A DNA stretch of 64,000 bases, taken from contig NZ_CP065957.1 of NCBI RefSeq assembly GCF_017310505.1, positions 2,046,001 through 2,110,000 on the forward strand, written 5' to 3'. The stretch is from Methylacidiphilum caldifontis. GTDB lineage: Bacteria; Verrucomicrobiota; Verrucomicrobiia; Methylacidiphilales; Methylacidiphilaceae. Position numbers and translations under genes: made by a program. This document shows, in pieces, positions 9,159-18,314 of the stretch (within the stretch, counting starts at the first letter, position 1; each line of letters starts with the position of its first letter). The notes under the pieces are model-generated. The model saw only the letters and a program-made list of their open reading frames with translations, did not search any database and was not told where the DNA came from.

Positions 9159-10268
9159 TTAGGGTAAATCTTTATTTTCTTTGGTATTTAAAATACCGAT
9201 AAGATCATTTTGAGGAATACCCGGTGAAAACCCTGCAGCCCAACACTTTTTTAAGTCAAAACCAAAAAGTTTATTAAATTGTTTTGCCCCTGATAGAACA
9301 AGCTTCCAGCTTTTCCCGCCATCTTCTGTTCGATATAAAGCATCAGATAATTTTAAATAATTTCCATTTTCTACAGCAGCAAATCCTCTACCTTCCTGGT
9401 CAAACCAGAGGGCAGTTATGGGTTTATGTGTAGGAAGCTGACAGAGCTTCCAACTTTCAGCTCCATCATTTGTTACAAGAATTTTGCCTTTATCAAATCC
9501 GATCCAACCCATCCAACTTGTGGCAAAGAAAAGAGTTTTTGGACAAGGAAGGCCTTCTGGCAATTTTATTTCTTTCCAGCTTTGGCCACCATCCTTACTC
9601 TGAACAAGATAAGGTAATTCTTTCTTATGGCCTAAAACATAGATTATGAACCCATTTTCTAATTGTATATCTCCAGGAATAGATGCTTGTAGAGATCCAA
9701 AAATATTATTAATTTTTTGCCATGTTTTTCCATGATCAAGGCTTATATAAGAAGGATAATCATTACAAAGAACAAATATTACTGGTCCTTTGCAAATTAA
9801 CTGGCCAAAACCTTTAATCTGTTGAGATAATACCTCTTCCCAACTATGACCATTGTCTATTGAATGCCAAAGTCTTCCTTTTGCTTCTCCATGAAAACCT
9901 TCTAAAAGCCATATCTCTTCTGGTCCTGTAAGCTGGACATGATACCATCCTCCAGGTTCCTTTATTGTTTCCCAATGATAGCCACCGTCAACAGATTTAA
10001 AAACTCCTCCAAAACCGCAACACCAACAGATCTTTTCATTCCAGCAGTCAATATCCCAAAGATGAAAATGAGGTTTACCTAAACCAAATCCTCCTCCTGA
10101 TCCTTGTGTATTGATCAGATCAAAAAAAATTTCGTAAGCAGGATAAGAAAAAGATGATGGGGATTGGCCTGCAGGATGACCTTGCCAAAAACCTTGTGAG
10201 TAACTCCAAGTAATAAAAAAGGTTATAAAAAGAAGAAGATAAAATATTGATTTTTCAACCTTGATCAT
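9159..10268 (-). CDS. Secreted Asp-box (BNR) beta-propeller protein, Ycf48-like
   Basis: A 369-residue protein from ATG 10268, with a signal peptide (IFYLLLFITFFITWSYSQG). Six Asp-box motifs of the S-x-D-x-G-x-x-W type are visible: SVDGGYHW, SIDNGHSW, SLDHGKTW, SKDGGQSW, TNDGAESW and TEDGGKSW, which fit a six-bladed propeller as in sialidases, sortilin and Ycf48/HCF136. No sialidase arginine triad could be recognised. It overlaps the end of the flippase gene by 14 bases and so is probably cotranslated. The context suggests a periplasmic or extracellular role in handling the polysaccharide; a true photosystem role is excluded by context. The longer open frame to 10286 adds six residues and is less likely. 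Confidence 0.7.
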   Translation of the reverse strand: MIKVEKSIFYLLLFITFFITWSYSQGFWQGHPAGQSPSSFSYPAYEIFFDLINTQGSGGGFGLGKPHFHLWDIDCWNEKICWCCGFGGVFKSVDGGYHWETIKEPGGWYHVQLTGPEEIWLLEGFHGEAKGRLWHSIDNGHSWEEVLSQQIKGFGQLICKGPVIFVLCNDYPSYISLDHGKTWQKINNIFGSLQASIPGDIQLENGFIIYVLGHKKELPYLVQSKDGGQSWKEIKLPEGLPCPKTLFFATSWMGWIGFDKGKILVTNDGAESWKLCQLPTHKPITALWFDQEGRGFAAVENGNYLKLSDALYRTEDGGKSWKLVLSGAKQFNKLFGFDLKKCWAAGFSPGIPQNDLIGILNTKENKDLP

Positions 10269-11628
10269 GGATGGGGTTTCGACCAAAGCTCAAAAATTTA
10301 TAGAAAAAGAAACAATCGGTTAAAAATAAAAACAAGGCATCAATGCCAAAAAGAAAAATTACACTGGAGGGCTTGAGAAGAGAATAGAGTAATAACTTTC
10401 CGATTAACAGAAAAGAACTCATTAAACGGTGACCCGAATATTTCCATGACACTAAAATATTATCAAATATGAGATAAATGTTACCTAAAAAATTACATAA
10501 AAGAAACATTTCAAAAGCTGGAAGGGCATGAAAGGCATAATGAGAAAATAGTCTTTCTCCAACTAGATAACCACAAAAAAGAATAAAAACTAAAAGAATA
10601 GATAAAGGAAAAGCAAAAAAAATAAAAAGTTTACTTTTTTTATATCTTTGTTGATCATCTTCTAGGAGTTTAAGTTTCCTTGAAAAATAAACACTGAATG
10701 GACCTAAAATTAGGAACACAATCTGATTCATCTTTTGATAAATTGTATATAAAGCCACGGTTGAAGCTCCACCAAAGAAAGCTCCACCAAAAGTTCCTAA
10801 GGTATGAGATAAAGAAAGTAAAACATTAGCTTGGATTGAAGGTCGAATAAACCGGATAAGTTCTTCTTTTATTTTTATTTCTTCTTTATGAAATAAGGGA
10901 ATGGGATGAAGCTTTTTCTTTTGGTAGTGAAGTAAAAAACTAGCCAAAATCCAATTGATAAAAAAAGAGAATAGATCAACAGAAAGGAGAGTAGCCACAT
11001 TGATTTTGTTTCTTAGAAGAATAACCAAAGGAGTTAAAATAAAAAGCCTGGATAAAGGACCTAATGCCTGAATCCCACTGTAACTTTTGAAATTGCCTAG
11101 AGCGTAAAGAAAAGATGAGCAAAATCCGGTGCGATTTTGAAAGACTCCGCATATAAAAAAAAGAAACATTAATCCCAAAGAAAGCTCTTTTGCAAAAGAT
11201 CCATATACATGAAAAATAAAAAGACAAATAGCAAGAACTAACCCCAGAGAAATACCTAGTTTAAGAGATAATTTTACGCCTTCCTTATAATAAAAATCGA
11301 AAAGACTTTTACTGTTTTTTTCTTGGCTAGATAGATTTTGTAATGCAAGAGAAATTCCTCCATCGGTCCATGCGTTAGCAAGAAAGGTAATAGCCTGTCC
11401 AATAGCATATAAAGCAAAAATTTTAGGAGAAACAGTTGCTGCGAGCATAAAGAGGACTATTCCATTGGAAAGTAAACCTATTGATGCAGAACTCCATAAA
11501 GCAAAGAGGTTTTTTAAATGTCTTTTAAAAGAAGAAAGAAAAAAGCAAAAAGAAAAACTATTTTTTTTTTCAAAAGTTATAAGGTTATGATGATCTTTTT
11601 CTTGGTAATATTCATTCATTTGAAACAA
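10255..11628 (-). CDS. Polysaccharide flippase, MOP/Wzx-type membrane protein
   Basis: A 457-residue integral membrane protein with about 12 hydrophobic segments, the layout of the oligosaccharidyl-lipid flippase (Wzx/RfbX) family. The N-terminal part contains FALYAIGQAITFLANAWTDGG and a conserved-looking ALQNLSS segment early in the protein, typical of Wzx helices 1-3. It would move the lipid-linked repeat unit to the periplasmic face before polymerisation. It lies between a polymerase/ligase-like gene and the Asp-box propeller gene, all on the minus strand. Family call is from membrane topology, length and position; no catalytic residues exist to confirm it. Confidence 0.75.
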   Translation of the reverse strand: MFQMNEYYQEKDHHNLITFEKKNSFSFCFFLSSFKRHLKNLFALWSSASIGLLSNGIVLFMLAATVSPKIFALYAIGQAITFLANAWTDGGISLALQNLSSQEKNSKSLFDFYYKEGVKLSLKLGISLGLVLAICLFIFHVYGSFAKELSLGLMFLFFICGVFQNRTGFCSSFLYALGNFKSYSGIQALGPLSRLFILTPLVILLRNKINVATLLSVDLFSFFINWILASFLLHYQKKKLHPIPLFHKEEIKIKEELIRFIRPSIQANVLLSLSHTLGTFGGAFFGGASTVALYTIYQKMNQIVFLILGPFSVYFSRKLKLLEDDQQRYKKSKLFIFFAFPLSILLVFILFCGYLVGERLFSHYAFHALPAFEMFLLCNFLGNIYLIFDNILVSWKYSGHRLMSSFLLIGKLLLYSLLKPSSVIFLFGIDALFLFLTDCFFFYKFLSFGRNPIHDQG

Positions 11629-11743
11629 TAAAGGCCAAAGGACTTATTCATAAAGAATTCATAAAGACAAAATTATGGCAACTTTTTTAGCTTAAAAGCA
11701 TAGTGGAGATTAATACATGGGTTGATAGATGAATGGTAATTTA

Positions 11744-13147
11744 TTAAATTTTTTGATCCATTTGGAATGGGGTTTTCTGTAGTAGGCTTATTTTATTGGA
11801 AGCTACAAGACAGAAACCTGCAAAAAGCCAGTTAAAACCATTTATTGTACCTTGTCCAGATATTTGACCATTGAACAACACTGGGGATAAAAATCCAAAA
11901 AGGGTGAGTGGAAGAGGATCTCGAAGTTTTCTTGTTGCTGACCAACATTTAAAGCCAATATAGAAAAGCAAAAACAAGCGATATAAAAGATAAAGAAGAC
12001 CAATAAAAGGTCCAAAATCAACGATGTGTCGACTCCAATCATCTTCGGCATAAATCGGTAGCTCATTTCCTAGTACGCCAAAAGCATTGCTCCCACTGCC
12101 AATTCCTAATCCCCAAAATGGAATAAAGTCCATGTTTTCTATAAATCGTAGCAAATCATCACTTATTCTTTTAATCTCAAGAAAATCTCCTTCATAACCT
12201 GCAGCACCAGTCCATCTTGTAATCATTGCTTCAACTATAGGAGTAAAAATGGTCGTGGCAAAGAAAGCTGCAACAACGCTTACTAAAAAAAGATAGAAAA
12301 TAAATATAATTGTATTTCTTACTTGTCCAGATTGGAACCCCGCCAGCAAACTGAAAATGATTACAATTCCACAAGAAAAAAAAGCCAACCTACTACCTGA
12401 AATTAAAAGAGTTAAAAAGATAGCAATGCCACTTAAAGGAATGAGTATTTTATCAATCGGTTTTTTATGGGGCATTTTTATCCAAAAAGCCATAAAAAAT
12501 GCAAGGCCACAAGCAATAAATAATGCTATTCCAACAACAAAAGAGAACGTTCCACTTGCCCTTTGAATATCTCCATAAACACCCAAGTTTGCAAAAGTTG
12601 TTTCGGGATCATTACCAAAGCCCTGGTTGATAGGAGAGCTACGGGGAGAAATAACTTGGAAAAAACAGAGTGGAAGCATAGGGAAAAAAAGGTAAAGTGT
12701 CCATTTCCCTAATTTTGTTAACATTTCCTTTGTTATTACCCTTTCCATTAAGAAAGGAAGGGGAAGATAGAAAAAATAATTTCTTAATCCATAAAAAACG
12801 AATAGGGTGGATTGTTCTGAAAACAGGATTTGAAAAAGACCGAGTAGAATCCCCATTCCTCCAAGTATAATGCCCAAGAGAAAAACAAAATTTGGCCTTG
12901 GCCAAAGACTATATCGAAAAGCTAAAAAATAAGATAGAAGGACAAAAGGATCACGGATAAAATAAATAATTCTTCCTTGATTGGGTAAAACCCATTTGCG
13001 TATAGCCCCTTCAAAAATCAAAAGAAAATAGATAAAAATAATGAGATGGGCAATCAATCTTCTTTTTTTTTCAATATGGTCTAGAGTTTGAACACTTTTG
13101 GCTGCTGTTTTTTGAGGTTGTTGGAAAAATTGTATCAAGAAGCTCAC
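11744..13147 (-). CDS. Polytopic O-antigen polymerase/ligase-like protein
   Basis: A 467-residue protein with about 10-12 membrane segments and a large extracytoplasmic loop near residues 320-400 containing FWGLGIGSGSNAFGVLGNE, a glycine-rich motif reminiscent of the Wzy_C/WaaL loop. The N-terminus EGAIRKWVLPNQGRIIYFIRDP resembles hypothetical exopolysaccharide-locus membrane proteins of the O-antigen polymerase group. It is one of two such proteins in this locus (the other is at 19472-20998); one may polymerise and the other attach the polymer, but the sequence does not say which. It is directly downstream of the broken GT4 gene. Confidence 0.65.
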   Translation of the reverse strand: MSFLIQFFQQPQKTAAKSVQTLDHIEKKRRLIAHLIIFIYFLLIFEGAIRKWVLPNQGRIIYFIRDPFVLLSYFLAFRYSLWPRPNFVFLLGIILGGMGILLGLFQILFSEQSTLFVFYGLRNYFFYLPLPFLMERVITKEMLTKLGKWTLYLFFPMLPLCFFQVISPRSSPINQGFGNDPETTFANLGVYGDIQRASGTFSFVVGIALFIACGLAFFMAFWIKMPHKKPIDKILIPLSGIAIFLTLLISGSRLAFFSCGIVIIFSLLAGFQSGQVRNTIIFIFYLFLVSVVAAFFATTIFTPIVEAMITRWTGAAGYEGDFLEIKRISDDLLRFIENMDFIPFWGLGIGSGSNAFGVLGNELPIYAEDDWSRHIVDFGPFIGLLYLLYRLFLLFYIGFKCWSATRKLRDPLPLTLFGFLSPVLFNGQISGQGTINGFNWLFAGFCLVASNKISLLQKTPFQMDQKI

Positions 13148-13181
13148 AATATCACTGGGTTATGTTTTTTTTTACACTTTT

Positions 13182-14114
13182 CTAAAATGCATTTTGGTAT
13201 TTATAAGGATGGCTAATCACTTCTTTGATTAATTTTGCAAGTTGCACAAAATCCCCATTTGGATATAAAAGTCCACAATTTCCTATGGCTTCCTTAAGCC
13301 CTCCTGCTTCGGTACCAATTATAAAACAGCCCGAAGCCATTCCTTCTAAAGCAACAATACCAAATGGTTCTTTCCAAATTGAAGGAACAACAAGAATTTT
13401 ATGTTTTCTCATGATTTCAGCGACTTCGGCTTCTTCTTTTTTCCCAAGAACAGATACCTGATTTTCTAATCTTTGTTGATTGATAAAATTCCTAAGAAGA
13501 TTTTCTGCGGGACCAGGTCCAACGAAACTAGCAGTAAGTATTAATCCTTCCTCCTGTAATAATTTTAGAGCTTTAGCAAGATCTAAAGGCCCTTTATCTA
13601 CTTCCATTCGTCCTACGAACAAGATATCTTTTTTTTCTCGTTATTTTCTGAATGATTATGAAATAAATCATTGTTATATCCATTATATATTATACATGAA
13701 GGGATAAGTAAATGATCACCTATGCTATGGCTAACAGAAACACAAGTTATCGCTCCTTTGAGAAATTGCTTATATAAAAAACCTTTTATTCCATTAAAAG
13801 AAATCCAATTTTAAATAATAATAATATATTTTTTTTTTTTTAAAATAATAAAGGCCAACCCAGTCTTAGAGAAGGATGGTTAAAAATAATTGCATCTGCC
13901 CAATTATAAATTTTAAAAAGGCTAGCAATATCTGGTTTTCTATAAACCTTATAAGGAAAAGACTCATCTTTCTCACAAGGAGTTGTTGTTAGAATGGCTA
14001 CTTCAAATCCCTGTTTTAAAAACAATCGGCTAAAATTCTGCTAAAAGTTTCAAGTCCACCTAAAGTCGGCCAAAAGGTATAACTAGATAACAAAATTGTT
14101 TTTTTAATTTTCAT
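13182..14114 (-). pseudogene. Broken glycosyltransferase family 4 gene
   Basis: ATG 14114 opens MKIKKTILLSSYTFWPTLGG, a good GT4 N-terminus, but stops at TAA 14016-14018. The next piece (FLKQGFEVAILTTTPCEKDE through IIFNHPSLRLGWPLLF) is in another frame and ends at 13840 beside a T13 tract (A13 in the coding strand). A further piece (FNGIKGFLYKQFLKGAITCV) is in a third register, and a slip in an A8 run near 13630 leads to the C-terminal half, LFVGRMEVDKGPLDLAKALK to LYPNGDFVQLAKLIKEVI, with the EX7E block FGIVALEGMASGCF. At least three frame disruptions and a short C-terminus make this a decayed gene. It would have been another GT-B enzyme of the locus. Confidence 0.82.
13829..13841. repeat. 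T13 homopolymer tract inside the broken GT4 gene
   Basis: Thirteen consecutive T on the plus strand (A on the coding strand), located where one open segment of the glycosyltransferase pseudogene ends and the next should begin. Tracts of this length are prone to slippage, so one of the frame disruptions probably arose here. Confidence 0.8.
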
Positions 14115-14154
14115 AAAAATAAAAAATGAAAATTATTCTTATTCTTACTAAAGA

Positions 14155-15087
14155 TTAAGATTTTTGTAATACAAAAAGAACATTATTACTGAACAATTCT
14201 TCTTCTGGAATCATAGCTAATTCCTTTTTAATTTCTTCTGTCATCCATTCTTTCCCCAACAAAGGATATTTTACTTTTTCCTCTAAAATAGTAAAATATT
14301 TAGAAAATAAACCCCTGTAATCTTTTCTCCAAAGCTTATTTAAATAAGTATTTGGGTGGAATCGATTTTTTCTTAAATGTTCCCATGGCTGACTTTTTCT
14401 TTTGAAGTGAGCTAATACGTTTGTTGGAAACCATTCTGCAAGATGTCCTCCCGCAATGCCCGTATATACCATAGGTCGAATGAGCCCAATCCCTCTTGGT
14501 CTAAGCCAGAGTGTCATTTTTTTTAGCAATATTTCCATTGATTCCATAGGAATATGTTCAAACACATCTTCTGAAACAATAAGGTCTAAGGAAGATTCTG
14601 TAATATCTAACTTTGAGGCATCACCCACCCACAGTCTTTCTTTTTTAAGGCTGAATTTTCCATTTTTAGCTTTTAACCTCTTTTCTAACTCTTTTCTTTC
14701 TTTTAGATCAAATAGGTAATACCGTATTAGTGATTTTAATAATCTTTCAAATCCATTCTCTTTATATAATTTAATCCATTCCTGGATTGTGCCATTATAT
14801 ATTGGAATGTCTAAATCAATTCCATATGCATCTATTCCTAAACTGATCATTGCTAAAAGTCTATAGGGTCTGGGCCCATATCCAATTTCAAAAACTTTGG
14901 AATCATAAATATTCTTCTTGCAATATTTTAAAAGATATTGGTTATATTCGTTAATATCGTTGAAAATAGAATCTATATTTAAAATAAGTTTGTCTTTGTT
15001 ATAGGTACTTTTAAATTTTATCTTACCTATTGAATAAAGTTCCCTAATTTTTTCAAAAAGAGGAATTTTTGCTTCGGATGTTCTCAT
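14155..15087 (-). CDS. Class I SAM-dependent methyltransferase
   Basis: A 310-residue protein with a methyltransferase core: VFEIGYGPRPYRLLAMISLG (motif I, about residues 67-86), then DAYGIDLDIPIY, and a conserved LDLIVSEDVFEHIPMESMEI block typical of methyltransferase type 11/12 (motif IV region), followed by LRPRGIGLIRPMVYTGIAGG. The substrate is not evident; the HLAEWFP segment after the core is a feature of uncharacterised sugar-locus methyltransferases. It is intact, lies 8 bases downstream of a GT4 gene on the same strand and just upstream of the broken GT4 gene. Confidence 0.75.
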   Translation of the reverse strand: MRTSEAKIPLFEKIRELYSIGKIKFKSTYNKDKLILNIDSIFNDINEYNQYLLKYCKKNIYDSKVFEIGYGPRPYRLLAMISLGIDAYGIDLDIPIYNGTIQEWIKLYKENGFERLLKSLIRYYLFDLKERKELEKRLKAKNGKFSLKKERLWVGDASKLDITESSLDLIVSEDVFEHIPMESMEILLKKMTLWLRPRGIGLIRPMVYTGIAGGHLAEWFPTNVLAHFKRKSQPWEHLRKNRFHPNTYLNKLWRKDYRGLFSKYFTILEEKVKYPLLGKEWMTEEIKKELAMIPEEELFSNNVLFVLQKS

Positions 15088-15094
15088 CTATCCA

Positions 15095-16330
15095 TTAATG
15101 AATTTGAACATATGCTCGTGAAGTTCTATATTTAGCTTCTATACAGGCTGAAACGATATGTTCTGCACATTTTTCAATATTATAGTCTTTGATAATTTCT
15201 TTGCTTTTTTCTCCAAAATTGATCCTTAATTTTTCATTTTGAATAAGTCGTAGAAGCAACAAATAAAGTTGATGAGTATCACCTGCTTGGAATATAAAAC
15301 CATTCTCGTTCTCTCTTACAAGGTCATAAGCACATCCAACTAGATTTGAAACAATTATGGGAAGTCCAAAGTTCATCGCTTCATTGACTACAAGTCCCCA
15401 AGTATCGCACACCGAAGGTAAAACAAAAATATCGGAAGCGGCATAGGCTTTTGGCAATTCTTTTTGGTCAAGAAAGCCAGTCAGAATCACATTGGGAATG
15501 TGTTCTTTGGATACTCTTTGTTGAATAAGCTCTTTTAGAGGGCCTTCCCCTGCGAAGAGCAGCCAAGCTCTTTTTTCTTGGATAACTTTTTTGAAAGCAT
15601 CCAATAGTACTAAGGGTTTTTTCTCTTCGACTAATCTTCCCACAAAAAGGATTACAGGAGACCCATCTGTAATGCCTAATTCTTTTCTTATGTTTTCTCT
15701 TTTATTTTTTAATTCTAGAGCTTTTGCCTGAAAGTATGCATTATCTACACAATATGGGGCGGCACGAAGTCGATCTGGGGCTAACCCATAATATTTGAGA
15801 TATTGTTTATTGGCTTTTCCTATGTAAAGACCCCAAGAAAGGCTACAAAGAATTCTTAAAGGAATATATTTTAGGATTTTATTTAACTTTTTTCTTGGGT
15901 GGAAAAGCACGTCTTCAGTTCTAAGCATGACTACTTTGCCTTTAAGCTTTTGAACCAATGCACATACCCAATTCGTAATAAGATAATAACCATGGATCCA
16001 CAGAATATCCCAATCCCCTTTGAGAACTTCCTGAACAATATCAAACCTTATCCCTTCACTAAAAAAAGGAGGAATTTCAGATTTTTCACTTAAAGGTAAT
16101 TTTCCCCAATTATATCCTTCAAAGAAGGGAATATTCCAATTAACATCTACTAAATAATCTTTTTTATAAAGCCAGCCCGAAGATTGAAAGGATTGGTAAA
16201 TAACCGTCAGTTCAATCTCTTTTTTTTTAGATAATTCCCTGTATAAAGGAATAAAATAGTGAATGGGATGGCTTACTAAGTGAAGCACTTTTATTGGTTT
16301 AAAGCTTGAGGAAGCAGTTGTTTTACCCAT
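15095..16330 (-). CDS. Glycosyltransferase family 4
   Basis: A 411-residue GT-B enzyme. The N-terminal half begins IKVLHLVSHPIHYFIPLYRE, which is characteristic of a GT4 subgroup acting on extracellular polysaccharides; the C-terminal half shows VILFVGRLVEEKKPLVLLDA, LLFAGEGPLKELI, and the EX7E region AASDIFVLPSVCDTWGLVVN with EAMNFGLPIIVS. Start ATG 16330 overlaps the end of the upstream GT2 gene by 8 bases, consistent with coupled translation. Sugar specificity unknown. Confidence 0.87.
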   Translation of the reverse strand: MGKTTASSSFKPIKVLHLVSHPIHYFIPLYRELSKKKEIELTVIYQSFQSSGWLYKKDYLVDVNWNIPFFEGYNWGKLPLSEKSEIPPFFSEGIRFDIVQEVLKGDWDILWIHGYYLITNWVCALVQKLKGKVVMLRTEDVLFHPRKKLNKILKYIPLRILCSLSWGLYIGKANKQYLKYYGLAPDRLRAAPYCVDNAYFQAKALELKNKRENIRKELGITDGSPVILFVGRLVEEKKPLVLLDAFKKVIQEKRAWLLFAGEGPLKELIQQRVSKEHIPNVILTGFLDQKELPKAYAASDIFVLPSVCDTWGLVVNEAMNFGLPIIVSNLVGCAYDLVRENENGFIFQAGDTHQLYLLLLRLIQNEKLRINFGEKSKEIIKDYNIEKCAEHIVSACIEAKYRTSRAYVQIH

Positions 16331-17216
16331 TATAATAAGAAAAGAGTCCTTCTTTATAGCCTTTTAAAAGCTTACTACATCCTTCCCAATTCTTTTGTTT
16401 GATTAACTTTGTTAACTCTTTGAGGAATATAGGTAACCGAAGCAGGCAAAATAGATTACCTTTAAAAAAACCGTAATTTTTTTTAGCAAAAAGAAACTGG
16501 TTTCTCCATTGATAAAAAAGAAAATTGTTTATTTGAATAGTTCTAATTTCTTTAGGATGATGATAGATAAATAAACTATTGACCACCACAATCTTATATC
16601 CCTTTTTCCTTGCCCGTGTGCAGTAATCTGTTTCCTCCCAGTACATAAAATAATCTTCATCAAAATAACCCACTTTTTCTATGACTTCTCGTTTGAGGAG
16701 GATGCAGGCACCGTGCGTCGAATGAACAGAATAAAGATAACCTTTATGCGGTTTGATTTGAGGGAGTCCCCATAAAGATCTTTTTCTTAAATTTTCTTCT
16801 GCCCAACCTTGGGCGGTTGGAGCTAAAACGCGTGGACCTATAATTCCAATAGGAAAGGATGGGCTATCATTTTTGATCAACTCTTCAAGGAGAAGGTTAA
16901 AACATTGAGAAGGAATTTCGATGTCTGGATTGAGAAAGAATAGGAATGAAGGTAAATGGTTTTTAAAATAGGTTATACCAGCGTTTAATCCCGCTGCATA
17001 ACCCTTTTTCTGAGGTTTGATGATAACCGCATCAGGAAATAAGGAACGAATTAAAACAAGCGTTTGATCTTGTGAACCTGTATCGGAAAAGACTATTTTT
17101 TTTATATAATCTTTATCGATAGCTTGATGCAAAGAATCAGCCAAAGATTGAAGATGCTTTTCACTATTATAAGTAACAATGATAATGCCTACTTGGTTTT
17201 TAAAAAGCTCATTCAT
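16323..17216 (-). CDS. Glycosyltransferase family 2 (rhamnosyltransferase-like)
   Basis: From ATG 17216 the protein has 297 residues and begins MNELFKNQVGIIIVTYNSEK, the canonical GT2 start. SDTGSQDQTLVLIRS, the donor-binding FLFFLNPDIEIPS (NPD in place of DxD, as in WbbL/rhamnosyltransferase-type enzymes), GYFDEDYFMYWEETDYCTRA and the VVVNSLFIYHH block follow in order. The open frame extends to 17327, but those residues overlap the upstream methyltransferase by almost 100 bases and are not GT2-like, so 17216 is chosen (14-base gap). Likely inverting transfer of a deoxy-sugar; specificity is inferred only from the NPD variant. Confidence 0.87.
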   Translation of the reverse strand: MNELFKNQVGIIIVTYNSEKHLQSLADSLHQAIDKDYIKKIVFSDTGSQDQTLVLIRSLFPDAVIIKPQKKGYAAGLNAGITYFKNHLPSFLFFLNPDIEIPSQCFNLLLEELIKNDSPSFPIGIIGPRVLAPTAQGWAEENLRKRSLWGLPQIKPHKGYLYSVHSTHGACILLKREVIEKVGYFDEDYFMYWEETDYCTRARKKGYKIVVVNSLFIYHHPKEIRTIQINNFLFYQWRNQFLFAKKNYGFFKGNLFCLLRLPIFLKELTKLIKQKNWEGCSKLLKGYKEGLFSYYNG

Positions 17217-17230
17217 GCAAGGCTCAGGAG

Positions 17231-18301
17231 TCAAAGATATTTCAAAGCCGATCCTTGGTTTTTCCCTTCTTTTCTGAATATGGCTACAACCTCTTCTCCA
17301 GAATAAGGAGAAAAAAATAGTCTCCAAGGAGATAAGATGTATCCATGAAGTTTATCAAAGAGACTGACTTTAAAACTTTTGCAATGACCATGGATCCTAA
17401 TCGCTTTGCTCTGGGCAATATCCAGATGTTCGTTTCTCCAGGTTGTTAATTCACAGTATCTTGTTTGGATACCTAGTTGTTCGCATATATAATGAAATCC
17501 TATAGGGCTAATCAAAATCAAGTGTCTTGGAGGCTCAAGCCCTCTCCAAGAAGGACCAAAGATTTTTGCCCATTTGCCAATGGGATTAGGTGAGATGCTG
17601 ACAAGTGTTCCTTGGGGTTTTAAGGAAGAAAAAAGTTCCACAAGGACTTCTTTGGGATTAGGCAGATGCTCGATTACGTGAGATAAAGTAATAGCATCAT
17701 AAAATTCTTGTTTTAGGCTACATTCTTCGATTGGAGATTCGATTACAGTGATACCTAGATCCTTGCAAATTTTAGCTGCGGTTGGATCCGGTTCTATCCC
17801 TTCAACTTCCCATCCTAACTGTTTCATAAAGTAAAGAAATGCTCCGTTTCCACAACCTACATCAAGTAGTTTGCCTTTAGAATGTCCAGCCAAATAGCGA
17901 CATTCTCCTTGTGCTGCCATTTTTATTGGAGAAAAAAGAGTTAATAGCTGACCGATATATGAACTTTTTAGTCCCAGTGAAGACAATTCCTTGCGATAAC
18001 CCATTGCACTAAGCTCACTGACCCATACTTTCTTCCAGAACTGAGAAATGAAATTCTCTTTTCTTTTTATCAAGAAGATTTTATCGGATTGCTCATGGGT
18101 ATAATAGTCTTTAGGATAAAGCTTTGGGATATCTTCCCTAATAGGCATTGGATCCATCCAGAGTGAAAAGCAATTTTGACATCTCCTATAGGACCATTTT
18201 CCAGGGATATCACCATAGGGATCCGTCGCCTCTTTGATTTCAGTTTTGCCTGAGCCGCCACAAATAGGACAAAAAATTATAGGTTCTAATCTGATTTTCA
18301 T
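17231..18301 (-). CDS. SAM methyltransferase with N-terminal zinc-ribbon-like motif
   Basis: A 356-residue protein. The N-terminus has CPICGG (about residues 10-15) and RRCQNCFSLWMDPMP (about 39-53): two CxxC pairs forming a probable structural zinc knuckle, as in many sugar C-methyltransferase-like and methyltransferase type 11 proteins of glycan loci. The Rossmann core follows: GKLLDVGCGNGAFLYFMKQL, VEGIEPDPTAAKICKDLG, and DAITLSHVIEHLPNPKEVL. It is probably cytoplasmic. It follows a GT4 gene by 13 bases and precedes a GT2 gene by 14 bases. The substrate is unknown. Confidence 0.83.
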   Translation of the reverse strand: MKIRLEPIIFCPICGGSGKTEIKEATDPYGDIPGKWSYRRCQNCFSLWMDPMPIREDIPKLYPKDYYTHEQSDKIFLIKRKENFISQFWKKVWVSELSAMGYRKELSSLGLKSSYIGQLLTLFSPIKMAAQGECRYLAGHSKGKLLDVGCGNGAFLYFMKQLGWEVEGIEPDPTAAKICKDLGITVIESPIEECSLKQEFYDAITLSHVIEHLPNPKEVLVELFSSLKPQGTLVSISPNPIGKWAKIFGPSWRGLEPPRHLILISPIGFHYICEQLGIQTRYCELTTWRNEHLDIAQSKAIRIHGHCKSFKVSLFDKLHGYILSPWRLFFSPYSGEEVVAIFRKEGKNQGSALKYL

Positions 18302-18314
18302 TCACTTTGATCTT

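Noticed and set aside
9159-10268. Photosystem II assembly factor (Ycf48)
   Set aside because: Only the propeller repeats match; there is no photosynthetic context, so the name is used only for fold similarity.
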